Source: Ignisphaera aggregans
GTDB lineage: Archaea; Thermoproteota; Thermoprotei_A; Sulfolobales; Ignisphaeraceae
Assembly: GCA_015662595.1 (NCBI GenBank)
Contig: DQTV01000037.1
Coordinates: 1-43,757 of the forward strand
Reading direction: 5' to 3'
Length of the DNA: 43,757 nucleotides
Shown here: in pieces, positions 1-9,496 of the stretch
How the letters are laid out: each line of letters starts with the position of its first letter
How positions within the stretch are numbered: position 1 is the stretch's first letter
Notes under the pieces: generated by a model
The model's input: only the letters and a program-made list of their open reading frames with translations
Database searches by the model: none
What the model was told of the DNA's origin: nothing
Translations under genes and position numbers: made by a program

Positions 1-1
1 C

Positions 2-895
2 GAAGTTATTAATGGACCTCAGAAGAACTTGACTTACTTTCAATCGATATACTGGGCTATAGTCACAATGGCTACGGTGGGCTACGGAGATATAGTTCCA
101 CAGACATTTGCAGGCTACATAATTGCTAGCTTAACTATTGTTTTAGGTATAGCGGTGTTCACACTACTAGTATCAACCATCGCTGAAGCTTTTCTAAGAC
201 AGAGCTTGCGGAGGTATATGGGGTTAGTAAAGTTGAAACACGTAGATGTAGTTGTTGTAGGAGCTTCTGAGATATGTAGAGAGGCTATTGATGAGCTTCG
301 AAATAGTGGGCGTGGTTATAGGATTGCATGGGTGCTTGAAGAGAGGCCGAGAGCACCTCCCGAGGATATAGACTTCGTTGTGGGGAATCCCCTCGATGAG
401 GATACCCTGATTCGTGCAGGTATCAAGAGCGCTAAACACCTCATTATATGCATTCTAGACGATTCAGCCACTATACACATAGCGTTAATGGCTAAACGAC
501 TCAACAAGAACCTTAAGATAGCGGCTATAGCTAAAAGCAATAAAACTAAGGAATTGCTAGAAGAGGCCGGAGTATCGATAGTAGTACCGTTGAGAATTAT
601 TGGACGTGAACTGGCTTCCGCAGTATTCGAACCCTCGGTCACTCTATTCGTGGACGAGGTCACATCCTCTCGTGGAATTGCCGATCTAATTGAGGTACCC
701 ATAGACCACAATCTTAGCGGTATGACTCCGGAGGAGGTGGTGAAAGGTCTTGAGCATAGAGATAGAGCTCATCGATATGTGCCATTGATGCTGGTGAAGG
801 ATAGTGGTGATAGGATTGCAGCTCCAGACTCAGGGACTAAACTTAAGAGTGGCGATAAACTAGTTGTGTTGAAAGCGAAACGAAACACTGAGTAG
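2..895 (+). CDS. K+ channel with TrkA-N/RCK domain (5' truncated by window edge)
   Basis: TVGYGD selectivity filter followed by VVVVGASEICREAIDEL Rossmann-like region; the frame stays open to the window start. Confidence 0.9.
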   Translation, partial: EVINGPQKNLTYFQSIYWAIVTMATVGYGDIVPQTFAGYIIASLTIVLGIAVFTLLVSTIAEAFLRQSLRRYMGLVKLKHVDVVVVGASEICREAIDELRNSGRGYRIAWVLEERPRAPPEDIDFVVGNPLDEDTLIRAGIKSAKHLIICILDDSATIHIALMAKRLNKNLKIAAIAKSNKTKELLEEAGVSIVVPLRIIGRELASAVFEPSVTLFVDEVTSSRGIADLIEVPIDHNLSGMTPEEVVKGLEHRDRAHRYVPLMLVKDSGDRIAAPDSGTKLKSGDKLVVLKAKRNTE

Positions 896-904
896 ACATG
901 TTAA

Positions 905-1936
905 TCAGCTCTTCACAGAGTCGGAATTGCGATGCTGAGTTTGACGCGTTTTAACGTCGCTATCGATCCTACGAGCCCGCTTTGATAACCTCCTGTAATA
1001 ACCGCGATGCGTAGTGCCTACGGAGCTAGTTTGCGGAACTATCACTACGAGAGCTCTGATAGCTTCAGGAACCCTCAATACAACCTCGCGCGCTATTGAC
1101 ACAGCGTAACGGTAAGCTTGGCGAAGAGTGAGGTTTGGAGGTGCTTCAAGCCATAGTTCGATCTCCGCAAAACTACCGAAAGTCTCAATCAGCAGCTTTC
1201 GTATGCGAAATCGCGTGATACTCTTTATAACTGCAATTACATTTCTACGCGTCCTCTCAATATGTTCCTTAGGACCTATACCGATTAGGTTAAGGAATGA
1301 ATCACGAGCAATGGTTGCAACGCCCCACAGTACGTATACACCCATTGCGATAGCTATGCCATTCTCTATAATTGGCGTGTTAAAGACGTTCGATACGATG
1401 ATTGCCACACCAGCTCCCAACTCAAATAATGCGTCTAGCCTAAGCTTACTCTCCATCGTCTTGGCAGTCAATATAAACACCTTACGCGATTCGAGAACGG
1501 CTCTACATTTAGAGCTCATTATGTAGGATAGTATTGCACTGCCAAGCAGGTAAGTAGATGCTCCTATTAACGAAGGTCTGTACGTACCGTTAATCAACAT
1601 TCCTATACTATGGGCTATGTTTAGGCATACTATTACGGTAGCAACTATTGAGACGAGTATAGCTGCAAATGACTCCGATCTAAATATTTCATAGCGTGAG
1701 CCATAGAATACAGCTCTTGAGGTGGCTATCTTTAGCACTACCATTAAGCTGAAGAACGATATGCCCTCGATAAGCCATACAAATCCCTCCATCAACACAA
1801 CTAAGCTCGGTACGTACACCAGGTATAGGGCAAAGCCCAGCGCTGCCAAGATAAATGATGCAATCACTACCACGCTAACAAAACGTAACTCCCTAGCAAT
1901 TCTCAACACCTTTCTCACAGCGATCTTCCTTACCAT
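905..1936 (-). CDS. Cation diffusion facilitator (CDF)-like membrane protein
   Basis: Multi-TM N-terminus plus CDF-like C-terminal domain (ETFGSFAEIELWLEAPPNLTLRQAYRYAVSIAREV). Confidence 0.7.
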   Translation of the reverse strand: MVRKIAVRKVLRIARELRFVSVVVIASFILAALGFALYLVYVPSLVVLMEGFVWLIEGISFFSLMVVLKIATSRAVFYGSRYEIFRSESFAAILVSIVATVIVCLNIAHSIGMLINGTYRPSLIGASTYLLGSAILSYIMSSKCRAVLESRKVFILTAKTMESKLRLDALFELGAGVAIIVSNVFNTPIIENGIAIAMGVYVLWGVATIARDSFLNLIGIGPKEHIERTRRNVIAVIKSITRFRIRKLLIETFGSFAEIELWLEAPPNLTLRQAYRYAVSIAREVVLRVPEAIRALVVIVPQTSSVGTTHRGYYRRLSKRARRIDSDVKTRQTQHRNSDSVKS

Positions 1937-2219
1937 CGCCTCAACACCACGCTTACGAGAGGTCTTTTGATAGCATAGCCCAGAACTAGCTAAGCTCTAA
2001 ACGTATATATTGAGAACTCTTGATCAGCTCGATGAGGTAACATATGATCTAAATGCATTGAATGCAATACTTCGTTGAGGATCGTCCATGCGTACCTGTA
2101 TATGAAGGTGATCACCGCAGAACACTATCGTATTACTAAAGTCGAATCTGTGCGTCAAGGGTATCACGAACCACGAGAATTCAAGCTGTATAGCGTTGTA
2201 GATAGCACGGAGTAAAACC

Positions 2220-2417
2220 ATGTCGAGTCTCACCTCACTTCTTGAGAAAGCACTACAGAAGAGGCTACGCATAGCTAAAGTCGAGCTCATCACAATAGAA
2301 CGTGGAGATAGATGGGTATACGCATTCTTTAGTCATGAAGGTGGGGATGTGGTTCAGGGACGTGTCATTATAGAGTGGAGGGAGAAACCTGTGGTTCAAC
2401 ATATAGACTTTACGTAA
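2220..2417 (+). CDS. Small conserved-looking hypothetical protein
   Basis: 65 aa ORF with balanced composition; the overlapping antisense ORF 2024-2293 looks less protein-like. Confidence 0.5.
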   Translation: MSSLTSLLEKALQKRLRIAKVELITIERGDRWVYAFFSHEGGDVVQGRVIIEWREKPVVQHIDFT

Positions 2418-2654
2418 TGTATCCTCACATACTATTTTTCCATGTTCCTAGGCTCTAGATTAATCTCGATTACCTCGTTAATCACGATATCTCAATACAA
2501 TACGCTCAATACGTACAATAACAAAAACTGGTAATATCTATATTAATCCTACCCCTATGACATTTCTCACTAATTGTCTATACATCAGAGACGGTAACCT
2601 ATGCACTCTTACCTCTTGACAGTTTCAGGTAATTTAATTGACCTCATGATACAT

Positions 2655-2930
2655 CTACAAGGTTACATCTCGGCGTAAACCCACAGCGAAAATCTTGTCT
2701 ATACCTATAAATGTGCCATCAACATTCTCAACTACGTTACCCCAATCAATTCAAATCATATCTCTCATTATAGACGTGAATGTCCATACCCTATGAATTG
2801 CGACGACTGCATATAGCTAATACAATAGCTTCCATGCGTTATAATGGGCAAATAGGCTCTATATAGTTGTACTCATCGTGAATCTAGCTCTTAACATCTC
2901 TACATCGCAATCCTCCGGTAGTTCTCATCT
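2655..2930 (-). pseudogene. Relic of B12-binding/radical-SAM-type protein
   Basis: Reverse-strand translation gives IHDEYNYIEPICPL*RMEAIVLAICSRRNS*GMDIHVYNERYDLN* then, after a frame change, DWGNVVENVDGTFIGIDKIFAVGLRRDVTL; resembles the B12-binding domain N-terminal to radical SAM domains. Confidence 0.45.
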
Positions 2931-3136
2931 AACAAGGTTCCATGCCAAGTTTTGAGCTCATTATCTTCGTTAACTACTTGGTTTTCAGGGTTTTGAACGT
3001 TTTGATCGCGCTTAAAGCTCTTGTATGGAGCAATTTCTGATTAGCGTAGCATATAAAGGTTTGTCTGCGCTATAAGCTCCTTGAGAATGGCTTCGATACT
3101 GATAACAGGTCTTAGAGTTCTACCAGGCGAAGTAAT

Positions 3137-3424
3137 ATGGTATGTCTAGACAATACCATACTCGTGGGCAAGAAGTACTTTGTACGGTATGTAGCCGCAG
3201 TACTTTACAAGCTATTTGTTGAGGGTTGTAAGAGTGTTAAACTACGTGCACTTGGTAAAAACATTTCGCGAACCGTGCACATTGCTAACTCTGTGATATC
3301 GCTTGTTAAGGAGCTTGGCATAGCTTACGTGGGTATAGGCACTCTATCACTGATATCGGAGGGTAAAAGGCGTAGCGTATCGTGTATAGAGATTGAACTG
3401 CGTATCCGGGACTACATTCCATGA
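3137..3424 (+). CDS. Divergent Alba-family DNA/RNA-binding protein
   Basis: ILVGKKYFVRYVAAVLYKLFVEGCKSVKLRALGKNISRTVHIANSV matches the Alba core pattern (hhGkkp..YV.a......g...v.i.arG..IskaV). Confidence 0.75.
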   Translation: MVCLDNTILVGKKYFVRYVAAVLYKLFVEGCKSVKLRALGKNISRTVHIANSVISLVKELGIAYVGIGTLSLISEGKRRSVSCIEIELRIRDYIP

Positions 3425-3430
3425 GAGTGT

Positions 3431-4459
3431 GTGGTTATGAGCAATGTGTCTAGATTGCGCTCTAACATAGCTCAGCTATTATCAAAGCTGAAAGGTGTGG
3501 CTCACTACCTACTGCTTACTGATCCGAAGGATATTGAGTACCTCGCTGAGACACCGCATTTGAATGGGTATGTACTCCTCGTAAATGTAGATACCGAAGA
3601 ATGTTACGTACTCCAACCTCTTAGAAGTAGCGTATTGCTAGACTGCTCCAAATCGATAAGATATTCGTATCTACCCGTTAGCAGCGATACAACATACATG
3701 ATCTCCGAGAACTTTGCAAGCGCCTTACTATCATTCGTTAAGGGCTTTGTTGAACCGGGAGCCACGATAGCTCTAAGGCTTGATAACATCAGCGCACCTC
3801 TATACATGGACCTAACACAACTATGGAAACTCGTAGACATATCGAGAGATCTAAACATGTTTAGAGCATATAAACCAATACACTTACGCCAGCTAGCTGA
3901 GAAAGCTGCCCTAAAAGCTTTCGACATTATAAAAAGGATCGAGACGTGCAAAGACCTTGAATGTGCGGTAGCAACATTTGCACGCTCAACTCTTCACGAA
4001 GCTGAGCTTGACTATCCGTCATGCTATATGCGTAGAGAGGGAGATCTCATCATACTACGAATCGTAACCGTAGAGAAGGGTTTGATACGCGGTGCTGCGA
4101 GTACAACAATATCCTTCGAGAACGGTTCTATAGCTCAATACAAACATAGATTGGAAATGGCTTTAGCTAGCGCTGTAAAGGGATTGATGTTAGATACGCC
4201 ATGCGTATCGCTCATAGAAAGACTTGAGAAGGTACTTAGTACCTATAGAGTTCAGGACGCACATGTGGAGATTTGCGGTCTTGGAACGGCGTTTTGTGAA
4301 TATCCAACGCTAAGCGATGTCGTATCTGAAGATTGTTTACTGAAAAGCGGGCTAACACTGTATGTAGAGATAGGGGGGTTTATAGAAAGGAAAAGAATAG
4401 TTATCGGAAGAACACTCATAGTGAGAGAGGAGGGGGTAACAGTCGTAGGTGAGGATTGA
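3431..4459 (+). CDS. M24 (creatinase/Xaa-Pro peptidase)-fold protein, metal ligands degenerate
   Basis: N-terminal LLLTDPKDIEYLAE; C-terminal GLGTAFCEYPTLS...LKSGLTLYVEIGG...VIGRTLIVREEGV aligns with M24 GHGIG..VHE.P...LkpGMv.tiEPG...RiEDtvlVte.G. Confidence 0.7.
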   Translation: MVMSNVSRLRSNIAQLLSKLKGVAHYLLLTDPKDIEYLAETPHLNGYVLLVNVDTEECYVLQPLRSSVLLDCSKSIRYSYLPVSSDTTYMISENFASALLSFVKGFVEPGATIALRLDNISAPLYMDLTQLWKLVDISRDLNMFRAYKPIHLRQLAEKAALKAFDIIKRIETCKDLECAVATFARSTLHEAELDYPSCYMRREGDLIILRIVTVEKGLIRGAASTTISFENGSIAQYKHRLEMALASAVKGLMLDTPCVSLIERLEKVLSTYRVQDAHVEICGLGTAFCEYPTLSDVVSEDCLLKSGLTLYVEIGGFIERKRIVIGRTLIVREEGVTVVGED

Positions 4460-4692
4460 TGTCAGAATCCGTAGAGCGCGAAGCTAGAAGACAGCTCGTA
4501 GTGTATCTAGATGAGCTTGAACACGCATTTATAAGATATGACGAGATAAGCGATACACTCTACATCAACTTATCTAATGAGGAAGCAGATGAAACACTGC
4601 TACTAGAGAACAATATCATTGTGCACGTGAAGAACAATAGAATAATAGGTCTAACCATACTTGATCTCTTAAGAAGAGTAAAAGAGGCCTAG
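4456..4692 (+). CDS. DUF2283 family protein
   Basis: YDEISDTLYINLSNEEADET...VHVKNNRIIGLTILD; 4 bp overlap with the upstream gene. Confidence 0.8.
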   Translation: MMSESVEREARRQLVVYLDELEHAFIRYDEISDTLYINLSNEEADETLLLENNIIVHVKNNRIIGLTILDLLRRVKEA

Positions 4693-4796
4693 AACATACT
4701 TATAATGCAATTACCTTAAGATCTGTGAATCAATATCTGTTAATGCGATGTTAAAGGCTTTTAAACATCTATGCATATCGGTATAGAGGTGTTAAA

Positions 4797-5846
4797 ATGG
4801 TGCGAATCTCTGAAACCAGAAAGGTTCAGCGTTTTGGGCGCTCAACTCTAATGGTATCGCTTCCATCTGAGTGGGTCAAGGATATAGGCTTAAAGCCAGG
4901 CGATTTAGTTAGAATAGAGACTAGGGATGACGGGTCACTTCTAGTAATTCCCTACTCAGTGTTGGAGAAGAGGGTTAAGGGAAAGGAGGTTAAGATAATT
5001 ATTTCCCATACTACACCTGAAGAGATACTAACTCGTAGTATCTATGCTACCTACATAGCAGGATTCGATAGAATAGTTATAGAAAGCGTTGAAAGCTATA
5101 TCCTTACACAACACATGCAAAGCTTACGAACGATAGTACGAATGCTTATTGGTGCTGAAATAGTTGAGCAAACTGCTAATCGCGTTGTTATACAGGTTTT
5201 CATCGATACTGAAAGGTATAGCCTAGATAACTTAGTTCTTAGAATGCTCAACTCTATCAAGAGTATGTTTGACTTTTTAGCAATATCGATAAAGAACAAG
5301 AACGCTGACCATCTAAGAGAGGTCCTAGAACTTGAGTACGAACTTGATAGAGTGCATGCGCTAGCCGTACGCTATACATACGTACTCAATATGTTAGGCG
5401 GAGCTCCCTTCCTCACGGAGTACAGAACTCTCATCAAGTCGTTGGAGGATATGGGTGATGCTCTTGCATATGCTGCTCAGATATTTATTGAGAAGCCAGA
5501 GCTTATGGAGGTCATAAGCTATGCTCTTCAGGATAGACTTGACGAGCTAAAAGAGATGCTGTTCTACACTATGGATATAGTCTACGAGGCTCTAGTAAAG
5601 GACGATGCATTTATGGCTAGTCGTGCTGTAGACCTATCGCTCGAGACCTCTAGATTCGTAAGTAAACTAGAAGCGGAGATTATTCCGAAGTACAAGTCTC
5701 TTGAAGAATACATAAAGGCTAAGTCATTCTTTGAGAAACTCGCCCTCGTGTGTAGCTATTTACAGGCAACAGCTGAACTAACATTCGATATCGTCCTAGG
5801 CAAAGCTGGCCATACCGTAAACCTGGCGGTTCGAAGTAGTAAGTAG
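4797..5846 (+). CDS. AbrB/SpoVT-PhoU fusion, phosphate-uptake-regulator type
   Basis: N-terminal RKVQRFGRSTLMVSLPSEWVKDIGLKPGDLVRI AbrB domain followed by helical PhoU repeats. Confidence 0.85.
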   Translation: MVRISETRKVQRFGRSTLMVSLPSEWVKDIGLKPGDLVRIETRDDGSLLVIPYSVLEKRVKGKEVKIIISHTTPEEILTRSIYATYIAGFDRIVIESVESYILTQHMQSLRTIVRMLIGAEIVEQTANRVVIQVFIDTERYSLDNLVLRMLNSIKSMFDFLAISIKNKNADHLREVLELEYELDRVHALAVRYTYVLNMLGGAPFLTEYRTLIKSLEDMGDALAYAAQIFIEKPELMEVISYALQDRLDELKEMLFYTMDIVYEALVKDDAFMASRAVDLSLETSRFVSKLEAEIIPKYKSLEEYIKAKSFFEKLALVCSYLQATAELTFDIVLGKAGHTVNLAVRSSK

Positions 5847-5885
5847 CGATAGATCTGAGCTAGAGACGGTACATGAATATAGACC

Positions 5886-6881
5886 ATGTTGGCGCTTGTA
5901 CTATTTGAAGCCCATAACCTAAGATTAGAAGATGTACCAGTGCCTCAACCGCCACCAAAATGGGCCCTGATAAAGACTATAGCTGTTGGAATATGCGGTA
6001 CTGACAAGGCTTTCTTCACAGGCTCGTACCCACTGTTCAAGAAGCCGATAATCTTAGGCCATGAAGCGTCGGGGATCGTCGTTAGTGGTCCGCGCGAACT
6101 AGAAGGAAAGATCGTTGTTCCAGAGATCAACTTTCCATGCGATAGCTGTCAATACTGTAGATCAGGTCTCTACACTCACTGTCCTTACAGAAAGGTTCTA
6201 GGTATAGACTTCGATGGTGCTATGGCCGAGTATTTCATTGCTCCAGTGAAAGCTCTTCATGTAGTTGAGGGTTTAGACCCTGTAGTAGCGGTAGAGGTTG
6301 AGCCATTAGCTGCCATCATCAACGCTCTCGAACAGTTCCCACCCAGACCCTGCGATGAAATAGCAGTTATAGGTAGCGGTAACATAGCGATACTGACCAT
6401 CCAGCTCCTGAGGTCCATGGGTTTCGATGTCACTGCGATTGTACGTAGAGATAGCCCGAAGATTAGGTACGTATCTAAATACGCTACGCATATCCTTACC
6501 ATAGACGAGATTGAGCAATACATAGACGTCAATAAGAGGGGATTTAGCTATATCTTCGAGACCTCTGGCGATCCAAACGCTATCAATATAGCCATATCCA
6601 TAGCAAGGCCTAGAGCGCTCATCCACCTCAAATCAACTCCAGGAAGTTACGGCAATGTAAACCTGACACCAGCAGTAGTTAAGGAGCTTAGGATTATTGG
6701 ATCACGCTGTGGATCATTTCGAGAGTTTGAGAAAGCGATAAACATCCTTAAGGAGGGAGTAATTGAGCCCCCAATAACTAGCGTCGTGAAGGGACTTGAG
6801 AAGGGCATTGAAGCTTTCAAACTAGCATTTCAACGTGATCAGATTAAGGTGGTGATTAAAGTTCATAACGAAGCTCTATGA
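5886..6881 (+). CDS. Zinc-dependent alcohol/sugar dehydrogenase (MDR family)
   Basis: GICGTDKAFFTGSYPLFKKPIILGHEASGIV, CDSCQYCRSGLYTHC, IGSGNIAIL. Confidence 0.9.
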   Translation: MLALVLFEAHNLRLEDVPVPQPPPKWALIKTIAVGICGTDKAFFTGSYPLFKKPIILGHEASGIVVSGPRELEGKIVVPEINFPCDSCQYCRSGLYTHCPYRKVLGIDFDGAMAEYFIAPVKALHVVEGLDPVVAVEVEPLAAIINALEQFPPRPCDEIAVIGSGNIAILTIQLLRSMGFDVTAIVRRDSPKIRYVSKYATHILTIDEIEQYIDVNKRGFSYIFETSGDPNAINIAISIARPRALIHLKSTPGSYGNVNLTPAVVKELRIIGSRCGSFREFEKAINILKEGVIEPPITSVVKGLEKGIEAFKLAFQRDQIKVVIKVHNEAL

Positions 6882-6903
6882 ACAGCATTCCTAAAGTAAT
6901 AAG

Positions 6904-7920
6904 TTGAACCAAGTTAACTCAATCCCGGTGAATTCCGCTATGAGAGTACGCATTACTACCTCAGCTAGACTACACTTAGGCTTCTACAACTTTCGTAAAG
7001 GAGATCGAGTTTATGGCAGTATAGGTGTTGCGATAGATAAACCGGTTCTTGATGTGGTTGTCGAACCTCTTGAACAAAAGCGCATTGAGGTCGTATCGAG
7101 TCAGGACATAGACGATGTGATACGTAGGGTAAGGCAGGTCTTTGATATAGGTGCAAAGGTATATGTACACAATTCTATTCCTAGGCATGTGGGTCTCGGT
7201 TCTACGACACAACTTGCATTAGCTATCGGAGTGGGCATATCGATTATCGCACAACATCGAACTGAGATCGATGTCTACGACATTGCTGCTAAACTTGGTA
7301 GAGGTCTTGTTTCTGGAATTGGGATAGCGGCATTCAAATACGGTGGTTTCATAGTGGATTGCGGACGAAGAGTTTATGGTGATAGGCTAGAGCTTCCAAG
7401 AAGTGCCAGCGACGTTCCTCAACCTATAATTCAACACAGATTACCTAAGGACTGGAGATTCATAGTTATAGTGCCACGAACATCAAAACCCCGTGTTAGT
7501 GAAGACAGAGAGTTGCAGATGATGCAGCCCCCATCCAACATACCAGAAACGCTACAGTATGAACTATACGCTACACTACTACTTGAGATGCTTCCCGCAC
7601 TATGGAAAGGAGATATAGAGAGTTTTGGCACAGCTTTGACGAGGATTCAGATACTTACTGGAAAGTTCTTCGAACCGTTACAAGGAGGGATATTCTGCTG
7701 TCGTGAAACTGAAGCTGTTATAAAAGTGTTCAACGAACTTGGAGTCTATGGATATGGTCAAAGTAGCTGGGGACCGGTAGCCTATGGATTAGTTGACATC
7801 GATAGGTCAGAGAGGATATTCATTCGCTGCATGGAGAGACTAAAAGAGCTTGGTATAGATGTTGAGTATGCTACGATTGCTACGCCTAGAAATGACGGAG
7901 CGAAAATCTATCTTGAATAG
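6904..7920 (+). CDS. beta-ribofuranosylaminobenzene 5'-phosphate synthase-like (GHMP family)
   Basis: TTSARLHLGFYNF start; IPRHVGLGSTTQLALAIGVG GHMP motif; GLVSGIGIAAFKYGGFIVDCG. Confidence 0.85.
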   Translation: MNQVNSIPVNSAMRVRITTSARLHLGFYNFRKGDRVYGSIGVAIDKPVLDVVVEPLEQKRIEVVSSQDIDDVIRRVRQVFDIGAKVYVHNSIPRHVGLGSTTQLALAIGVGISIIAQHRTEIDVYDIAAKLGRGLVSGIGIAAFKYGGFIVDCGRRVYGDRLELPRSASDVPQPIIQHRLPKDWRFIVIVPRTSKPRVSEDRELQMMQPPSNIPETLQYELYATLLLEMLPALWKGDIESFGTALTRIQILTGKFFEPLQGGIFCCRETEAVIKVFNELGVYGYGQSSWGPVAYGLVDIDRSERIFIRCMERLKELGIDVEYATIATPRNDGAKIYLE

Positions 7921-7945
7921 AATCCGAGATTCTAGAGTATGGTCG

Positions 7946-8746
7946 TCAACTCCTTAATAATCGCAATACTTCATGGATATCGGCTCTGTGTACGCAATTG
8001 AGGTCTGTCGATGATAGTGTATAGACCTCGCTTCGAGAGCTGCAGACAGCATCTTCAATAATCTGCTTCGCGATATCTAGCTTCACTCTCTTTCTCTCAT
8101 CAGCTTTCATGGCTCGGTGAAGCCAAGGTTTTGAATAGGGCCCAACAACATCTCCAAAGTCCATCCCTACCAATATCACGGCCCTAGGATGGAATCTAAG
8201 GGTTAGTAAGAGAGCTCGATCACCATCCGTAAACCCGCCAATGTTAATAACGTTGTCTGTAGGCTCGACCTGAGTTGTACCTAAAACTCTTACCCCATAA
8301 CGACGTGCACGCGGTATCCATTCTATAATTCTATCTATGTTATCTCCATGAGCATGTAGTGCCACAACAGCTCCTCGAAGCCCTAACTCAAGTATTGACC
8401 CATCTTCACCATCTAGGTCTGTTACTATGGCTGTAGGTATGACGTTGTATATACGTAACAATCTCGCAACACCGTCGGCCACCACAATACAACACTCATT
8501 TAGGATTTTCAGAGCATGTAGTTCACGTACCTGACGCTCTAGACTAGGCCCAGCACCCATAACGATGGTCACGGCACCCCTCAACGCCTTCTCAAGATAA
8601 TGTAGAATGCTATGTACATCGAGTTGAAAACTGCGTAAAAACTCCGATAGCATCCTAGTCGCAAAACGGTCTAACGATTCGTCAATGCCTAGTTTAGAAA
8701 CTATGTATTTGTATCGCATCCACCAGATAGCGGAGACTGTACTCAC
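7946..8746 (-). CDS. mptE: MptE-like 6-hydroxymethylpterin pyrophosphokinase (DUF115 type)
   Basis: VMGAGPSLERQV, VADGVARLL, AIVTDLDGEDG, VVALHAHGDN, GGFTDGDRAL, GMDFGDVVGPYSKP. Confidence 0.85.
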   Translation of the reverse strand: MSTVSAIWWMRYKYIVSKLGIDESLDRFATRMLSEFLRSFQLDVHSILHYLEKALRGAVTIVMGAGPSLERQVRELHALKILNECCIVVADGVARLLRIYNVIPTAIVTDLDGEDGSILELGLRGAVVALHAHGDNIDRIIEWIPRARRYGVRVLGTTQVEPTDNVINIGGFTDGDRALLLTLRFHPRAVILVGMDFGDVVGPYSKPWLHRAMKADERKRVKLDIAKQIIEDAVCSSRSEVYTLSSTDLNCVHRADIHEVLRLLRS

Positions 8747-8778
8747 ATCACATCACCACATAACCTGGGGTGTGATGC

Positions 8779-9408
8779 ATGGATGTGATGCGCGAACTCC
8801 GTCGATTAGGGTTTCGCATGAATACATTCAGTGAAGCGATAGTGGTATTCTTTCATACACGTCCCAACACAGTACTTACAGTGCCCTTAGGGTTAAAACT
8901 AGTTGATGAGGGTCTCAAAGCACGTATATACCCAAGTACCAAAGTGAGAAGAGTGTTGGAGTCAGAAAGGTTTGACAAGTGCTGTGTATGTATCACCATG
9001 AACCCGCTTCTATTCTATAAGGCTACACTCTATCGAGAACATTTAAAGTACAAAGTCATCAGAGTTGACAATGAGGAGTACTTGTGTTTAAGACGGTGTG
9101 ATGCTTATGTACTATGTAGGGTAGCTAAGCGCTATACCTCACACCAATTCCTGTACTTAGTATTCAAGCCCATTAAGTTGGCTTACTCTAGACGTAGACC
9201 CAGCGTGATTACTAGAGCTACATTAGCAGTTCTTGAAGCGCTGATATGCTTAACAAAGATGCCTTACGTCGATATGGCTACGCGAAAACGGTATCTGAAT
9301 ACGATGCATATGTTGATGGAGATAGTTAAACGCTGTACAAGTAGTAGGGCTATCCGTACAGCAATGCAAGACATATTACAACGAGCACAGAAGCTGGTTG
9401 TAGAGTAA
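8779..9408 (+). CDS. DUF447-like protein (flavin-reductase-like split barrel, archaeal)
   Basis: SEAIVVFFHTRPNTVLTVPLGLKLVDEGLKARIYPSTK and C-terminal RPSVITRATLAVLEALICLTKMP; adjacent to mptE and RFAP synthase. Confidence 0.65.
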   Translation: MDVMRELRRLGFRMNTFSEAIVVFFHTRPNTVLTVPLGLKLVDEGLKARIYPSTKVRRVLESERFDKCCVCITMNPLLFYKATLYREHLKYKVIRVDNEEYLCLRRCDAYVLCRVAKRYTSHQFLYLVFKPIKLAYSRRRPSVITRATLAVLEALICLTKMPYVDMATRKRYLNTMHMLMEIVKRCTSSRAIRTAMQDILQRAQKLVVE

Positions 9409-9496
9409 GCCAACAAGTAATGAATATCGGAAATCCTAAAATTTATAACCACAGAGAAGTCTATTGACAGGACTTTCCACTGATGGTTGACATAGC

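Noticed and set aside
8726-8790. C-box-like repeats (GTGATG/CATCAC) around the mptE-DUF447 divergent region
   Set aside because: No CTGA boxes at proper spacing on either strand
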